DNA of 10,369 nucleotides from Trueperaceae bacterium (GCA_024636105.1 JAGXHO010000155.1:1-10369), one strand, 5' to 3'. Counted from the stretch's first letter, positions 1 to 6,664 are shown. Translations and numbers: made by a program. The notes: generated by a model not told the origin, from the sequence alone.

Positions 1-1283
1 CGGCGCTGGACGCGCTGCGCGCCGACGGCATCGCGGCGCTGGTCGGCCACGACCCACGCCACCTCGACGCCGACGTCGACCTGCTCGTGACGACCATGGC
101 CGTACCGCGCGGTCATCCGGAAGTCGCCCGGGCTCGCGAACTCGGCATCGACGTGCGGCTGCGCATCCAGATGCTCGCCGAGCTGTTCCGCCGACGTCAA
201 GCGATCGGCATCACCGGGACGCACGGCAAGAGCACGACGACGGGGATGGTCGCGGCGCTGATGATCGCGGCCGGCGTCGACCCTTCGGTCCAGGTGGGGG
301 CGACGCTGCCCGGACTGGTGGGCAACATGCGCCACGGCGGCGGTCCCCACCTGGTGGCCGAGGTGGACGAGTCCGACCCCGGGTTCGCCGACCTCGTCGC
401 CCACGTGGCCGTCGTCACCAACCTGGAGGACGACCACGTGGCCGGCGAGTACGACGAGCGCCGCAACTACCACGCCACCTTGGCCGACCTCGAGGCGGCC
501 GCGCGCCGGTACGCCGCGCAGGCCGACCACGTGCTGTACTGCGCCGATTGGCCCGGCCTGGACGCGCTCCTCGGCGATCATCCGCAGGCCTGGCGCTACG
601 GCACCGCCACCGACGCGGCGTACCGCGTGGAGGCGCTCGCCCTGCGGTCCGGTGGCGCGGAGTTCGCGCTGCGTCTGCCCGACGGCCGCCGCGCCGAGGT
701 CCGGCTCGCCGTGCCGGGGCTCCACAACGTCATGAACGCGGCCGCCGCCCTCGCGGCCGTCCACCTCGCGGGGATCGACGCCGTCGCCGCCGCTCCGGCG
801 CTCGACGACTTCCGGGGCGTCGGGCGCCGCTGGCAGGTCTGGGGCGAACCGCGCGGCGCCCAGGTGGTGGACGACTACGCCCACCACCCGACCGAGGTCC
901 ACGCGACCCTCACGGCCGCGCGCGCCACCGGCCGGCGCGTGCGCGCGGTGCTGCAACCGCATCGCTGGGTCCGGACCGCACGGCACTGGGCGGCGCTCGC
1001 CGACGCCGCCGCCCTCGCCGACGAGGTCCTGGTGCTCGACGTCTACGCCGCCGGCGAGACCGCGATCGCGGGCGTGGACGTCGGGCGCATCGTCGATCGC
1101 GTGCGCGCGGCCGGTTGCCACGCCGAGCGCCACACGCTGGCGAGTGCTACGGCCTACCTGGCGGCGACGCTCGCCGAAGGCGACCTGGTGGTGACGCTGG
1201 GCGCCGGCGACGTCTGGCGCGTGGCCGAGGGCCTGATCGCCATGACGCAGGCGGCGGACGGGGGCGGCGATGACCGGCTCTGA
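1..1283 (+). CDS. murC: UDP-N-acetylmuramate--L-alanine ligase MurC, 5' end missing
   Basis: This cytoplasmic ATP-dependent ligase adds L-alanine to UDP-MurNAc, the first amino acid of the peptidoglycan stem peptide. The reading frame is open from base 3, so the start lies left of the window; 426 residues are visible. The 28 residues before the first internal ATG (base 87) already match MurC, including GHDP and a VTTMAVP stretch, so that ATG is not the start. What is missing is about 40 residues with the N-terminal UDP-binding loop. Visible Mur ligase marks are the P-loop GTHGKSTTT (from base 216), EVDESD, NLEDDH, GLHNVMNAAAALA, DDYAHHPTEV and QPHRW, and GAGDVWRVAEGL near the C terminus, in the order expected for central and C-terminal ligase domains. 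Its end overlaps murB by 14 bp. Mpl is a related alternative, but the motifs and the murB neighbour favour MurC. Confidence 0.96.
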   Translation, partial: ALDALRADGIAALVGHDPRHLDADVDLLVTTMAVPRGHPEVARARELGIDVRLRIQMLAELFRRRQAIGITGTHGKSTTTGMVAALMIAAGVDPSVQVGATLPGLVGNMRHGGGPHLVAEVDESDPGFADLVAHVAVVTNLEDDHVAGEYDERRNYHATLADLEAAARRYAAQADHVLYCADWPGLDALLGDHPQAWRYGTATDAAYRVEALALRSGGAEFALRLPDGRRAEVRLAVPGLHNVMNAAAALAAVHLAGIDAVAAAPALDDFRGVGRRWQVWGEPRGAQVVDDYAHHPTEVHATLTAARATGRRVRAVLQPHRWVRTARHWAALADAAALADEVLVLDVYAAGETAIAGVDVGRIVDRVRAAGCHAERHTLASATAYLAATLAEGDLVVTLGAGDVWRVAEGLIAMTQAADGGGDDRL

Positions 1284-2181
1284 CCGCCCGACCGTACCGA
1301 CCGACGCACGAGCGATCGAGGTCCTCCGGATCCCGCTGGCGCGCGTCACGACCTTGAAGGTCGGCGGACCGGCGGAGGTCTGGACGTGCGAGGACGATGC
1401 TGCGGTCGCGCGGGCCACGGAGGAACCGTACCGGGTGCTGGGCGGCGGGTCGAACCTGCTCGTCGCCGACGCGGGCGTGCCGGAGCGCGTCGTTCGGCTC
1501 GGTCGCGCCTATGCCGACCTGGACGCGATGGATGGCCGCACCGACCTGTGGCTCGGCGCGGCCACCCCCGTGCCCGGGCTCGTCCGCCGCGCCCAACGCC
1601 TCGGCCTCTCGGGGCTCGAGGGGCTGCTCGGCGTCCCCGCGGTGCTGGGCGGCGCGATCGCCATGAACGCCGGCACCCGTTTCGGTGAGATCGGCGACGT
1701 CCTGCAGGAGGTCGAGGCGCTCGTCGACGGGCGGGTGGTGCGCCTGGCGGCCGCCGACCTGGGTCTGCGCTACCGCCACGCCGACCTCCCGCCCGGCGCG
1801 ATCGTCCTGCGCGCCCGCCTGCGCCTGACCGCCTCCAGCCCCGAACGGGTCGCCCAGGCGCTCGAAGGCGTCGACGCCGCCCGGCGCGGTCAACCCAAAG
1901 CGCGCAGCGCCGGCTGCGCGTTCAAGAACCCACCCGGCGACTCGGCGGGGCGTCTGGTCGACGTCGCGGGCCTCAAGGGCCTCCGCGTCGGCGACGCGAT
2001 GATCTCGCTGGAGCACGGGAACTTCGTGGTGAACCTGGGCGCCGCGACCGCCGCGGACGTCGTGCACCTGCTGGACCGGGTGCGCGCTGCGGTCGCCGTG
2101 CCGCTCGAGGTCGAGTGGCGTCGTTGGGGCTTCGCCGACGGCGACCCCGCCGCACCGGGGCGCGCGCGCGCGAGCGCCTAG
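1270..2181 (+). CDS. murB: UDP-N-acetylenolpyruvoylglucosamine reductase MurB
   Basis: This FAD enzyme uses NADPH to reduce UDP-GlcNAc-enolpyruvate to UDP-MurNAc in the cytoplasm. The 303 residues fit the family. The FAD-binding half shows TTLKVGGPAE (27-36), the LGGGSNLLVAD loop (57-67) and GLEGLLGVPAVLGGAIAMNAG (115-135). The substrate domain shows LRYRHADLP (Arg169 as the expected active-site Arg), SAGCAFKNPPGDSAGRLVD (213-231) and a C-terminal LEVEW with Glu282 as the expected catalytic Glu. The position that is serine in E. coli MurB, the proton donor to the substrate carbanion, is Cys216 here. The compact substrate domain suggests a type II MurB, without the extra insertion of type I. 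The ATG lies inside the end of murC, preceded only by a G-rich stretch (about 1259-1267), so translation is probably coupled to murC. Confidence 0.96.
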   Translation: MTGSDRPTVPTDARAIEVLRIPLARVTTLKVGGPAEVWTCEDDAAVARATEEPYRVLGGGSNLLVADAGVPERVVRLGRAYADLDAMDGRTDLWLGAATPVPGLVRRAQRLGLSGLEGLLGVPAVLGGAIAMNAGTRFGEIGDVLQEVEALVDGRVVRLAAADLGLRYRHADLPPGAIVLRARLRLTASSPERVAQALEGVDAARRGQPKARSAGCAFKNPPGDSAGRLVDVAGLKGLRVGDAMISLEHGNFVVNLGAATAADVVHLLDRVRAAVAVPLEVEWRRWGFADGDPAAPGRARASA

Positions 2182-2190
2182 CCCACGCTC

Positions 2191-2787
2191 ATGCGGACGC
2201 TGCAGCTCCTGCTCCTGTTCGTCCTCGTGGCGCTGGTCGCGGTCAGCCGCTTCTGGCCCGCCGTCGAACGCGTGGAAGTCCTCGGCAATGAGTACCTGAG
2301 CCGCGCGGACGTCCTCCGGCTCGCGAACCTGGCGCCTGGCGACCCCTTCCTGTGGGTGACCCGGTTCCGGACGGGCGCCCTGCTCGACGAACCCTGGGTG
2401 CTGCAGGCGCGCGTCACGCGCCACTGGCCCGACACGGTCGCGGTCGCGGTGTGGGAGCGGACGCCGGTCCTGTTCGACGGGACCCTCGGCTACGCGGCGG
2501 ACGGCACCCCGCTCCCGGGCGTCGACCCCGAGGTCGCCGCCGCCCTCCCACGGCTCGAGGGCTGGGGGACGCCGCGCCTGGACGAAGCGCTGGAGCTGCT
2601 CGGCATGCTGGGTACCCGCGAGCCGAGGGTGATAACGTACGGGCCGGAAGGCTTCGAGGTCGTGCTCGCGGACGCGGTGCTCTTCACGCCGAGCGTGGAC
2701 GCCCTCCGGGCCCAGTGGTCGGCCTTCGAGAGCCAACGTGGGAGCCGTGTCTCGGTCTACCCCTGGGGAGTGAGCAGCGCACCATGA
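2191..2787 (+). CDS. ftsQ: Cell division protein FtsQ/DivIB (short)
   Basis: FtsQ is a bitopic membrane protein of the divisome that links early FtsA/FtsZ-associated proteins to the septal peptidoglycan synthase complex. The 198 residues begin with almost no cytoplasmic tail (Met-Arg-Thr), then a single hydrophobic helix at about 4-18. A POTRA domain follows at about 25-90 (VERVEVLGNEYLSRADVL, then WVLQARVTRHWPDTVAVAVWERTP), and then a beta-rich domain to about residue 195. The family is usually about 250-280 residues, so tail and C-terminal part are both reduced. It starts 9 bp after murB with no clear Shine-Dalgarno site. Its TGA overlaps an ATG as ATGA, but that ATG opens only a 6-codon frame leading to ftsA. 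The call rests on the POTRA pattern, topology and position between murB and ftsA. Confidence 0.9.
   Translation: MRTLQLLLLFVLVALVAVSRFWPAVERVEVLGNEYLSRADVLRLANLAPGDPFLWVTRFRTGALLDEPWVLQARVTRHWPDTVAVAVWERTPVLFDGTLGYAADGTPLPGVDPEVAAALPRLEGWGTPRLDEALELLGMLGTREPRVITYGPEGFEVVLADAVLFTPSVDALRAQWSAFESQRGSRVSVYPWGVSSAP
2633..2638 (+). promoter_or_regulatory. Candidate extended -10 promoter inside ftsQ, upstream of ftsA
   Basis: TGATAACGT at 2630-2638 reads as an extended -10 element (TG, one base, TAACGT). It stands out as an A/T-rich island in very GC-rich coding sequence and forces an ATA isoleucine codon (FtsQ residue 148), the only in-frame ATA I noticed in the window. No good -35 hexamer is seen 16-18 bp upstream. 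A transcript starting near 2645 would give ftsA a leader of about 155 nt. ftsA promoters inside ftsQ are known in E. coli; a promoter here is inference. Confidence 0.3.
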
Positions 2788-2804
2788 CGATTGACGCCAC
2801 ATGA
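2784..2804 (+). other. Six-codon micro-ORF joining the ftsQ stop to the ftsA start
   Basis: The frame encodes MTIDAT. Its ATG overlaps the ftsQ stop as ATGA (2784-2787) and its TGA overlaps the ftsA start as ATGA (2801-2804). GGGGAG at 2765-2770 lies 13 nt before the micro-ORF ATG, a rather long spacing, while ftsA itself has no Shine-Dalgarno site close by. It may serve stop-restart coupling, and the peptide itself is unlikely to matter. Chance remains possible because ATGAC starts are common here. Confidence 0.35.
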
Positions 2805-4039
2805 CGGACGAACGCATCATCGTCGGGCTCGACATCGGCACGACGAAGATCTGCACGGTGATCGGCGAGGTCGCGGGCGACGGTGTCCTCGACATCATCG
2901 GCGAAGGCACGGTGCCCAGCGACGGCCTCCGCAAAGGGGTCGTCGTCAACCTGGAGCGGACGATCTCGTCCGTACGGCAGTCGATCCAAGCCGCCCAGCG
3001 CGTGGCGGGGGTCGAGGTGCACTCCGCTTGGGTCGGGGTGGCCGGGAGCCACCTCCGAGCGCTGACGTCCCACGGCATGGCGGCGATCCGCCGCGGCATG
3101 GAGATCACGCGCGCCGACGTCGACCGCTGCATCGAGAACGCCCAAGCCGTCCCGCTCGAGGCGAACATGGAGATCCTCCACGTGATCGCGCAGGAGTACG
3201 TGGTGGACGGAAACGACGGCATCAAGGACCCCATCGGCATGTCCGGCGTCCGGCTCGAGGTCGACGTGCACCTGGTCGCGGCTGCCCAGGGGCCGCTCGC
3301 CAACCTGCGGCGCTGCGCCGAGGACGCCGGCGTCGGCGTCGACGGCTTGGTGGTGCAGGCGCTCGCCTCCGGGCTCTCGGTGCTCAACGCTGGGGAGCGC
3401 GACCAGACGACGCTGCTCATCGACATCGGCGGCGGCACCACCGACGTCGGCGTCTTCCGCCGCGGCACACTCGCGCACAGCGCCGTGATCCCGTTGGGCG
3501 GCGACCACGTGACCCAGGACATCAGCCAGCTGCTCCGGATCCCACCCGAGGAGGCCGAGCGCGTCAAGCGCCGCTACGGCGTGGCGCTGCCCGATCTGGC
3601 CGACCGCGACGTCGTGCTCGAGGTGGCCAACCCCTCGTACACCGCGTCGATCAGCACCTTCGAGCTCGCTCAGGTGATCAAGCCGCGCGTCGCGGAGATC
3701 CTGGACCTGGTGCGCTCCAACATCGAGCAGAAGATGGGCGCGCTCGAACTGCTCGCCGGCAACGTCGTCGTCACCGGCGGCGCCTCGCTCATGCCAGGGC
3801 TCGACCAGGTCGCCACCGAGCGCTTCCGGCTGCCCGTGCGCATCGGCAAGCCCGAGGGGGTGTCGGGCCTCGTCGACGTGGTCGCGAGCCCCGCTCATGC
3901 GACCGCCGTAGGCTTGGTTCGGTACGGCATGCTGCATGCGCGCGACCTGCCGTCCAACGGCCGGCGCGGCGACGGCGGCGCGCGCTCGGGAGCCGGGCTC
4001 GGCCGACGCCTGCGCGACCTGCTCAAGGACTTCTTCTGA
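2801..4039 (+). CDS. ftsA: Cell division protein FtsA
   Basis: FtsA is an actin-like ATPase that tethers FtsZ filaments to the inner face of the membrane and recruits later divisome proteins. The 412 residues match the family length. Actin-fold marks are phosphate 1 loop GLDIGTTK (9-16), phosphate 2 loop LLIDIGGGTTDVGVF (205-219) and adenosine motif VVVTGGASLMPG (322-333). The FtsA-specific 1C domain lies between about 85 and 165. A linker rich in Gly, Ala and Arg (about 384-399) leads to the C-terminal amphipathic helix GLGRRLRDLLKDFF, the membrane-targeting sequence. The ATG at 2801 was chosen because the phosphate 1 loop follows at the usual distance. No Shine-Dalgarno site precedes it within 13 bp of ftsQ, which points to coupling or a leaderless start. 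Its stop overlaps an ATG (TGATG) that opens the next micro-ORF. Confidence 0.97.
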   Translation: MTDERIIVGLDIGTTKICTVIGEVAGDGVLDIIGEGTVPSDGLRKGVVVNLERTISSVRQSIQAAQRVAGVEVHSAWVGVAGSHLRALTSHGMAAIRRGMEITRADVDRCIENAQAVPLEANMEILHVIAQEYVVDGNDGIKDPIGMSGVRLEVDVHLVAAAQGPLANLRRCAEDAGVGVDGLVVQALASGLSVLNAGERDQTTLLIDIGGGTTDVGVFRRGTLAHSAVIPLGGDHVTQDISQLLRIPPEEAERVKRRYGVALPDLADRDVVLEVANPSYTASISTFELAQVIKPRVAEILDLVRSNIEQKMGALELLAGNVVVTGGASLMPGLDQVATERFRLPVRIGKPEGVSGLVDVVASPAHATAVGLVRYGMLHARDLPSNGRRGDGGARSGAGLGRRLRDLLKDFF

Positions 4040-4101
4040 TGGCGAACACCGAGGCGTTCGGTCGCGTAGGCGCCCACACGTCCGTGAGGAGTGGTGCATG
4101 A
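4039..4101 (+). other. Twenty-codon micro-ORF joining the ftsA stop to the ftsZ start
   Basis: An ATG at 4039 shares its A with the ftsA stop (TGATG) and runs 20 codons, starting MANTEAFGRV, to a TGA at 4099-4101 that overlaps the ftsZ start as ATGA. It fills the whole 58 bp gap and contains the ftsZ Shine-Dalgarno site. Several codons (GTA, AGT, GCA, AGG) are atypical of neighbouring genes, which argues against selection on the peptide. It could be a translational bridge, or chance in a genome where long open frames are common. Confidence 0.3.
4086..4091 (+). promoter_or_regulatory. Shine-Dalgarno site of ftsZ
   Basis: GAGGAG lies 6 nt before the ATG at 4098 and decides the ftsZ start against longer in-frame openings that run back into ftsA. 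It is one of the two best ribosome binding sites in the window, consistent with a need for more FtsZ than FtsA. Confidence 0.85.
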
Positions 4102-5162
4102 CCAAGAACCGGAACGAGAGCGCCGTCATGCGGGTCATCGGCCTGGGCGGCGGCGGGAACAACGCGGTCAACCGGATGATCGAGACCGGCCTGCGCGGCG
4201 TGGAGTTCATCGCCGCGAACACGGACGCGCAGGTGCTCGCCACCAGCCTCGCGGCGACCCGGATCCAGATGGGCGACCACCTCACTAAGGGGTTGGGCGC
4301 CGGAGCCAACCCCGAGGTCGGCGAGCAAGCCGCGCTCGAGGACCGCGACCGCATCGCCGAAGCGCTGCACGGCGCCGACCTGGTGTTCCTCACGGCCGGG
4401 ATGGGCGGCGGTACCGGCACGGGTGCGGCGCCGATCGTCGCCGAGGTGGCGCGCGAACAGGGCGCGCTGACCGTCGCGGTCGTCACCAAGCCCTTCGCCT
4501 TCGAGGGCCCCAAGCGCATGCGCCAAGCCGACGAGGGACTGCGGCGTCTCGAGGACAAGGTCGACGCGCTCATCGTCGTCGAGAACCAGCGGCTCCTGTC
4601 GGCGCTCGATCGCAAGGTCAAGCTGGCCGACGCGTTCCGCGTCGCCGACCGGGTGCTCTACCACGGCGTCCGCGGCATCTCCGACGTCATCAACGTGCCC
4701 GGGCTCATCAACGTCGACTTCGCGGACGTCAAGGCGCTGCTCTCCGGCGCCGGCACCGTCCTCATGGGCATCGGCGCCGGGCGCGGTGAGAACCTCGCCG
4801 AAGAGGCCGCCCACAGCGCCTGCCACTCGCCCCTGCTCGAGCGCGGCGTCCAAGGCGCCCAGCAGCTTCTGATCAACGTCACCGGCAGCGAGGACCTGAC
4901 GCTGTTCGACGCGCACGCGATCGTCGAGAAGATCAGCGAGGCCACCGAGGTCGACGACCCGAACGTCCTGTTCGGCGTCACGTACGACGACGAGGCGGCC
5001 GACGAGGTGCGGGTCACGGTGATCGCCGCGGGCTTCGACCACCAACCCCAGACGAAGGTGCTCCGCCCCACGCAGCTCCGCGGCCAGCAGGCGAACCGCA
5101 CCTACGACCCGTCGAACTACGACATCCCGGCGTTCCTGCGCTACAGCGAACCCGACCGCTGA
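4098..5162 (+). CDS. ftsZ: Cell division GTPase FtsZ
   Basis: FtsZ is the tubulin-like GTPase that polymerises into the cytokinetic ring. The 354 residues contain IGLGGGGNNAVNRM (14-27), AANTD (39-43), the GGGTGTG signature (103-109) and the T7 synergy loop NVDFADV (205-211), whose Asp207 and Asp210 complete the GTPase site of the next subunit. The core ends near residue 316. After a linker of only about 25 residues the conserved C-terminal peptide DIPAFLR (342-348) follows, the contact for FtsA and other partners. The start is set by GAGGAG six bases upstream and by the position of the first glycine-rich loop. It follows ftsA after 58 bp, and no convincing terminator follows it before the Nudix gene. 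Confidence 0.98.
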   Translation: MTKNRNESAVMRVIGLGGGGNNAVNRMIETGLRGVEFIAANTDAQVLATSLAATRIQMGDHLTKGLGAGANPEVGEQAALEDRDRIAEALHGADLVFLTAGMGGGTGTGAAPIVAEVAREQGALTVAVVTKPFAFEGPKRMRQADEGLRRLEDKVDALIVVENQRLLSALDRKVKLADAFRVADRVLYHGVRGISDVINVPGLINVDFADVKALLSGAGTVLMGIGAGRGENLAEEAAHSACHSPLLERGVQGAQQLLINVTGSEDLTLFDAHAIVEKISEATEVDDPNVLFGVTYDDEAADEVRVTVIAAGFDHQPQTKVLRPTQLRGQQANRTYDPSNYDIPAFLRYSEPDR

Positions 5163-5173
5163 GGTCCGCCCCG

Positions 5174-5212
5174 ATGAGCCCCGGTCTCGGTCGCGTGCAG
5201 CGTCGTGGGTGA
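5174..5212 (+). other. Twelve-codon ORF between ftsZ and the Nudix gene
   Basis: ATG at 5174 opens MSPGLGRVQRRG and stops with TGA at 5210-5212, overlapping the Nudix GTG start (5205) by 8 bases. GAGGT at 5161-5165, overlapping the ftsZ stop, lies 8 nt before it. The Nudix gene has no Shine-Dalgarno site of its own. A translated leader is possible, but the frame may be chance. Confidence 0.2.
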
Positions 5213-5717
5213 CCGGCACGAGCGCGCCGTCTACCAAGGACGCGTCGTCGAGCTCGTGGTGCTCGAGGACCGGTGGGAGGTCGTTCGGCACGCGCCGGCG
5301 GTCGCCGTGCTGGCGCGCGACGATCGCGGCCGCGTGCTCGGGGTCGTGCAGCGCCGCCCAGCCGTGGACGCGCGCACCTGGGAGCTCCCGGCCGGCTTGA
5401 TCGATCCCGGCGAGACCGCGCAGGCGGCGGCGGCGCGCGAGCTGGCCGAGGAGGCCAACCTCTCCGGCACCCTCACGCCGCTCGCGGCGGCCTACGTCAG
5501 CCCGGGGTTCACCGACGAGCTCGTCCACCTGTTCGAAGCGCGCGACCTGCGCCCCGCTGCGGGCTCGCTGGACGACGGGGAGGATCTCGAGGTCGAGTGG
5601 CGCGCGCCCCAGGACGTATGGGACGCGGCGGCGCGCGGGGCGCTGGCGACCAGCATGGTCACGCTCCTCGGGATCCGCCACGCGCTCGCCGCCGACGCGG
5701 ACGAGCCCCCTCCATGA
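5205..5717 (+). CDS. Nudix hydrolase, ADP-ribose pyrophosphatase type
   Basis: The protein probably hydrolyses ADP-ribose or a related nucleoside diphosphate sugar to a nucleoside monophosphate and a sugar phosphate, with Mg2+. In its 170 residues the Nudix box spans 64-86, GLIDPGE followed by RELAEEANL, with the metal-binding REXXEE core at 78-83 intact. The box position that is usually Gly is Asn85. WELPAGLIDPGE and SPGFTDELVHLFEA (99-112) are typical of the ADP-ribose pyrophosphatase subgroup. The GTG start is the only in-frame option between the TGA at 5175 and the conserved region, and no Shine-Dalgarno site is seen. The gene ends by ATGA overlap with ribF, so the two are probably co-translated. 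Substrate choice within Nudix proteins cannot be fixed from sequence alone; other nucleotide sugars or flavin-type dinucleotides remain possible. Confidence 0.88.
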   Translation: MGDRHERAVYQGRVVELVVLEDRWEVVRHAPAVAVLARDDRGRVLGVVQRRPAVDARTWELPAGLIDPGETAQAAAARELAEEANLSGTLTPLAAAYVSPGFTDELVHLFEARDLRPAAGSLDDGEDLEVEWRAPQDVWDAAARGALATSMVTLLGIRHALAADADEPPP

Positions 5718-6661
5718 CCGACGCTGCGATGGGCGCTGCGGACGCCACGGCTCCTGCCGTCCCGCTGCGGCGTTCGCTCTCCGAGGTGGCGGCGCGGCGC
5801 GCCGTGCTGGCGCTCGGCAACTTCGACGGCGTCCACCTCGGCCACCGGGCGCTCCTCGGCCTGGCCGGGGCGCGGGCCCGGACGTTCGGCGCGTCCCTCG
5901 TGGTCGTCTCGTTCTTCCCACCGGCCAAGGTGCTGTTCGGCGACGCCCGCTACCTCACGAGCGAGGCCGAGAAGCACGCCCTGCTCAGCGCGGCCGGCGC
6001 GGACGAGGTGGCCATCGTGCCGTTCACGCGCGCCTTCGCCGCGACCCCGCCGACGGCCTTCGTCGCGGACCTGGCCGCGCTGGCGCCGAAGTTGATCGTG
6101 GTCGGGGAGGACTTCCGCTTCGGCAGGGAGCGCAGCGGCGGCATCGACCTGCTCCGCGGCGCCGCCGACCACCTCGAGGTGGTGCCGCTCGAGCTCGTCG
6201 GCGAGGAGGTCGTGAAGTCGAGCGCCGTGCGCGTGGCGCTCGAGCTCGGCGACGTTGCGCGCGCGGCGCACTTGCTCGGGGCGCCGTACCGGGTGACCGG
6301 ACCCGTCGCCCACGGCGACGAGCGCGGTCGCACGATCGGGTTCCCCACCCTCAACGTCGCCACCGACGCGCGCAAGGCGCTTCCCGTCGGCGTCTTCGCG
6401 GTGCGCGTCGACACCCCGCTGGGGACTTTCGACGGCATGGCCAACGTGGGGCCCCGGCCGACCTTCCCCGACGGCGCGCCGGCATTGGAGGCGCACCTGT
6501 TCGACGTCGACGTCGACCTGTACGATCACACGGTCACCGTGCACCTGCTCGCGCGCCTGCGCGCCCCGAAGCGTTTCGACGGGGTCGACGCGTTGCGCGC
6601 TCAGCTGGTGCGCGACGAGGCGGCGGCTCGGGCAGCCCTCGCGGCCGCACCCGACGCGTAG
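5714..6661 (+). CDS. ribF: Bifunctional riboflavin kinase/FAD synthetase RibF
   Basis: RibF phosphorylates riboflavin to FMN and adenylates FMN to FAD in the cytoplasm. The 315 residues have an N-terminal FMN adenylyltransferase domain with GNFDGVHLGH (35-44), VGEDFRFGRERSGG (130-143) and KSSAVR (168-173). The C-terminal riboflavin kinase domain shows VTGPVAHGDERGRTIGFPTLNV (194-215), NVGPRPTF (244-251) and EAHLFDVDVDLYD (259-271), with Glu259 as the expected catalytic base. The segment usually read as F-x-P-H-P is SFFPPAKVLF (66-75), one residue shorter and without the histidine. The ATG overlaps the Nudix stop (ATGA); an in-frame ATG at 5729 is possible, as the N terminus is a little long. 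FAD from RibF is the cofactor of MurB upstream. FMN and FAD serve many enzymes, so this link may be incidental. Confidence 0.96.
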   Translation: MTDAAMGAADATAPAVPLRRSLSEVAARRAVLALGNFDGVHLGHRALLGLAGARARTFGASLVVVSFFPPAKVLFGDARYLTSEAEKHALLSAAGADEVAIVPFTRAFAATPPTAFVADLAALAPKLIVVGEDFRFGRERSGGIDLLRGAADHLEVVPLELVGEEVVKSSAVRVALELGDVARAAHLLGAPYRVTGPVAHGDERGRTIGFPTLNVATDARKALPVGVFAVRVDTPLGTFDGMANVGPRPTFPDGAPALEAHLFDVDVDLYDHTVTVHLLARLRAPKRFDGVDALRAQLVRDEAAARAALAAAPDA

Positions 6662-6664
6662 ACT
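6659..6664 (+). promoter_or_regulatory. Candidate -10 of a leaderless promoter for rlmB
   Basis: TAGACT fits the TANNNT -10 form and ends 6 nt before the rlmB ATG, the spacing known for leaderless genes in Deinococcus. Its first three bases are the ribF stop codon, which makes a chance match easy. No -35 hexamer is visible. Confidence 0.25.

Noticed and set aside
2159..2176. Alternating GC run and possible hairpin at the murB 3' end, as terminator or Z-DNA
   Set aside because: It lies within the murB codons, is not followed by a T run, and similar CG runs occur throughout the window.
1147..3567. Very long open frame on the - strand (806 codons), with others of 592-645 codons at 2684-4621, 4023-5921, 5492-7369 and 8050-9828
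   Set aside because: These lie opposite clearly identified genes and arise because GC-rich codons rarely give stops on the other strand. The translations are low-complexity, rich in Arg, Ala, Gly and Pro, without family motifs.
3936..4097. Longer in-frame start for ftsZ
   Set aside because: It would add 54 residues unlike FtsZ and overlap ftsA. The ATG at 4098 has GAGGAG six bases upstream and gives the normal N terminus.
2791..4101. A 436-codon + strand frame overlapping ftsA
   Set aside because: It is an alternative frame of ftsA with Arg-rich shadow protein. Only its last 20 codons, after an ATG at the ftsA stop, are considered as a possible bridging micro-ORF.
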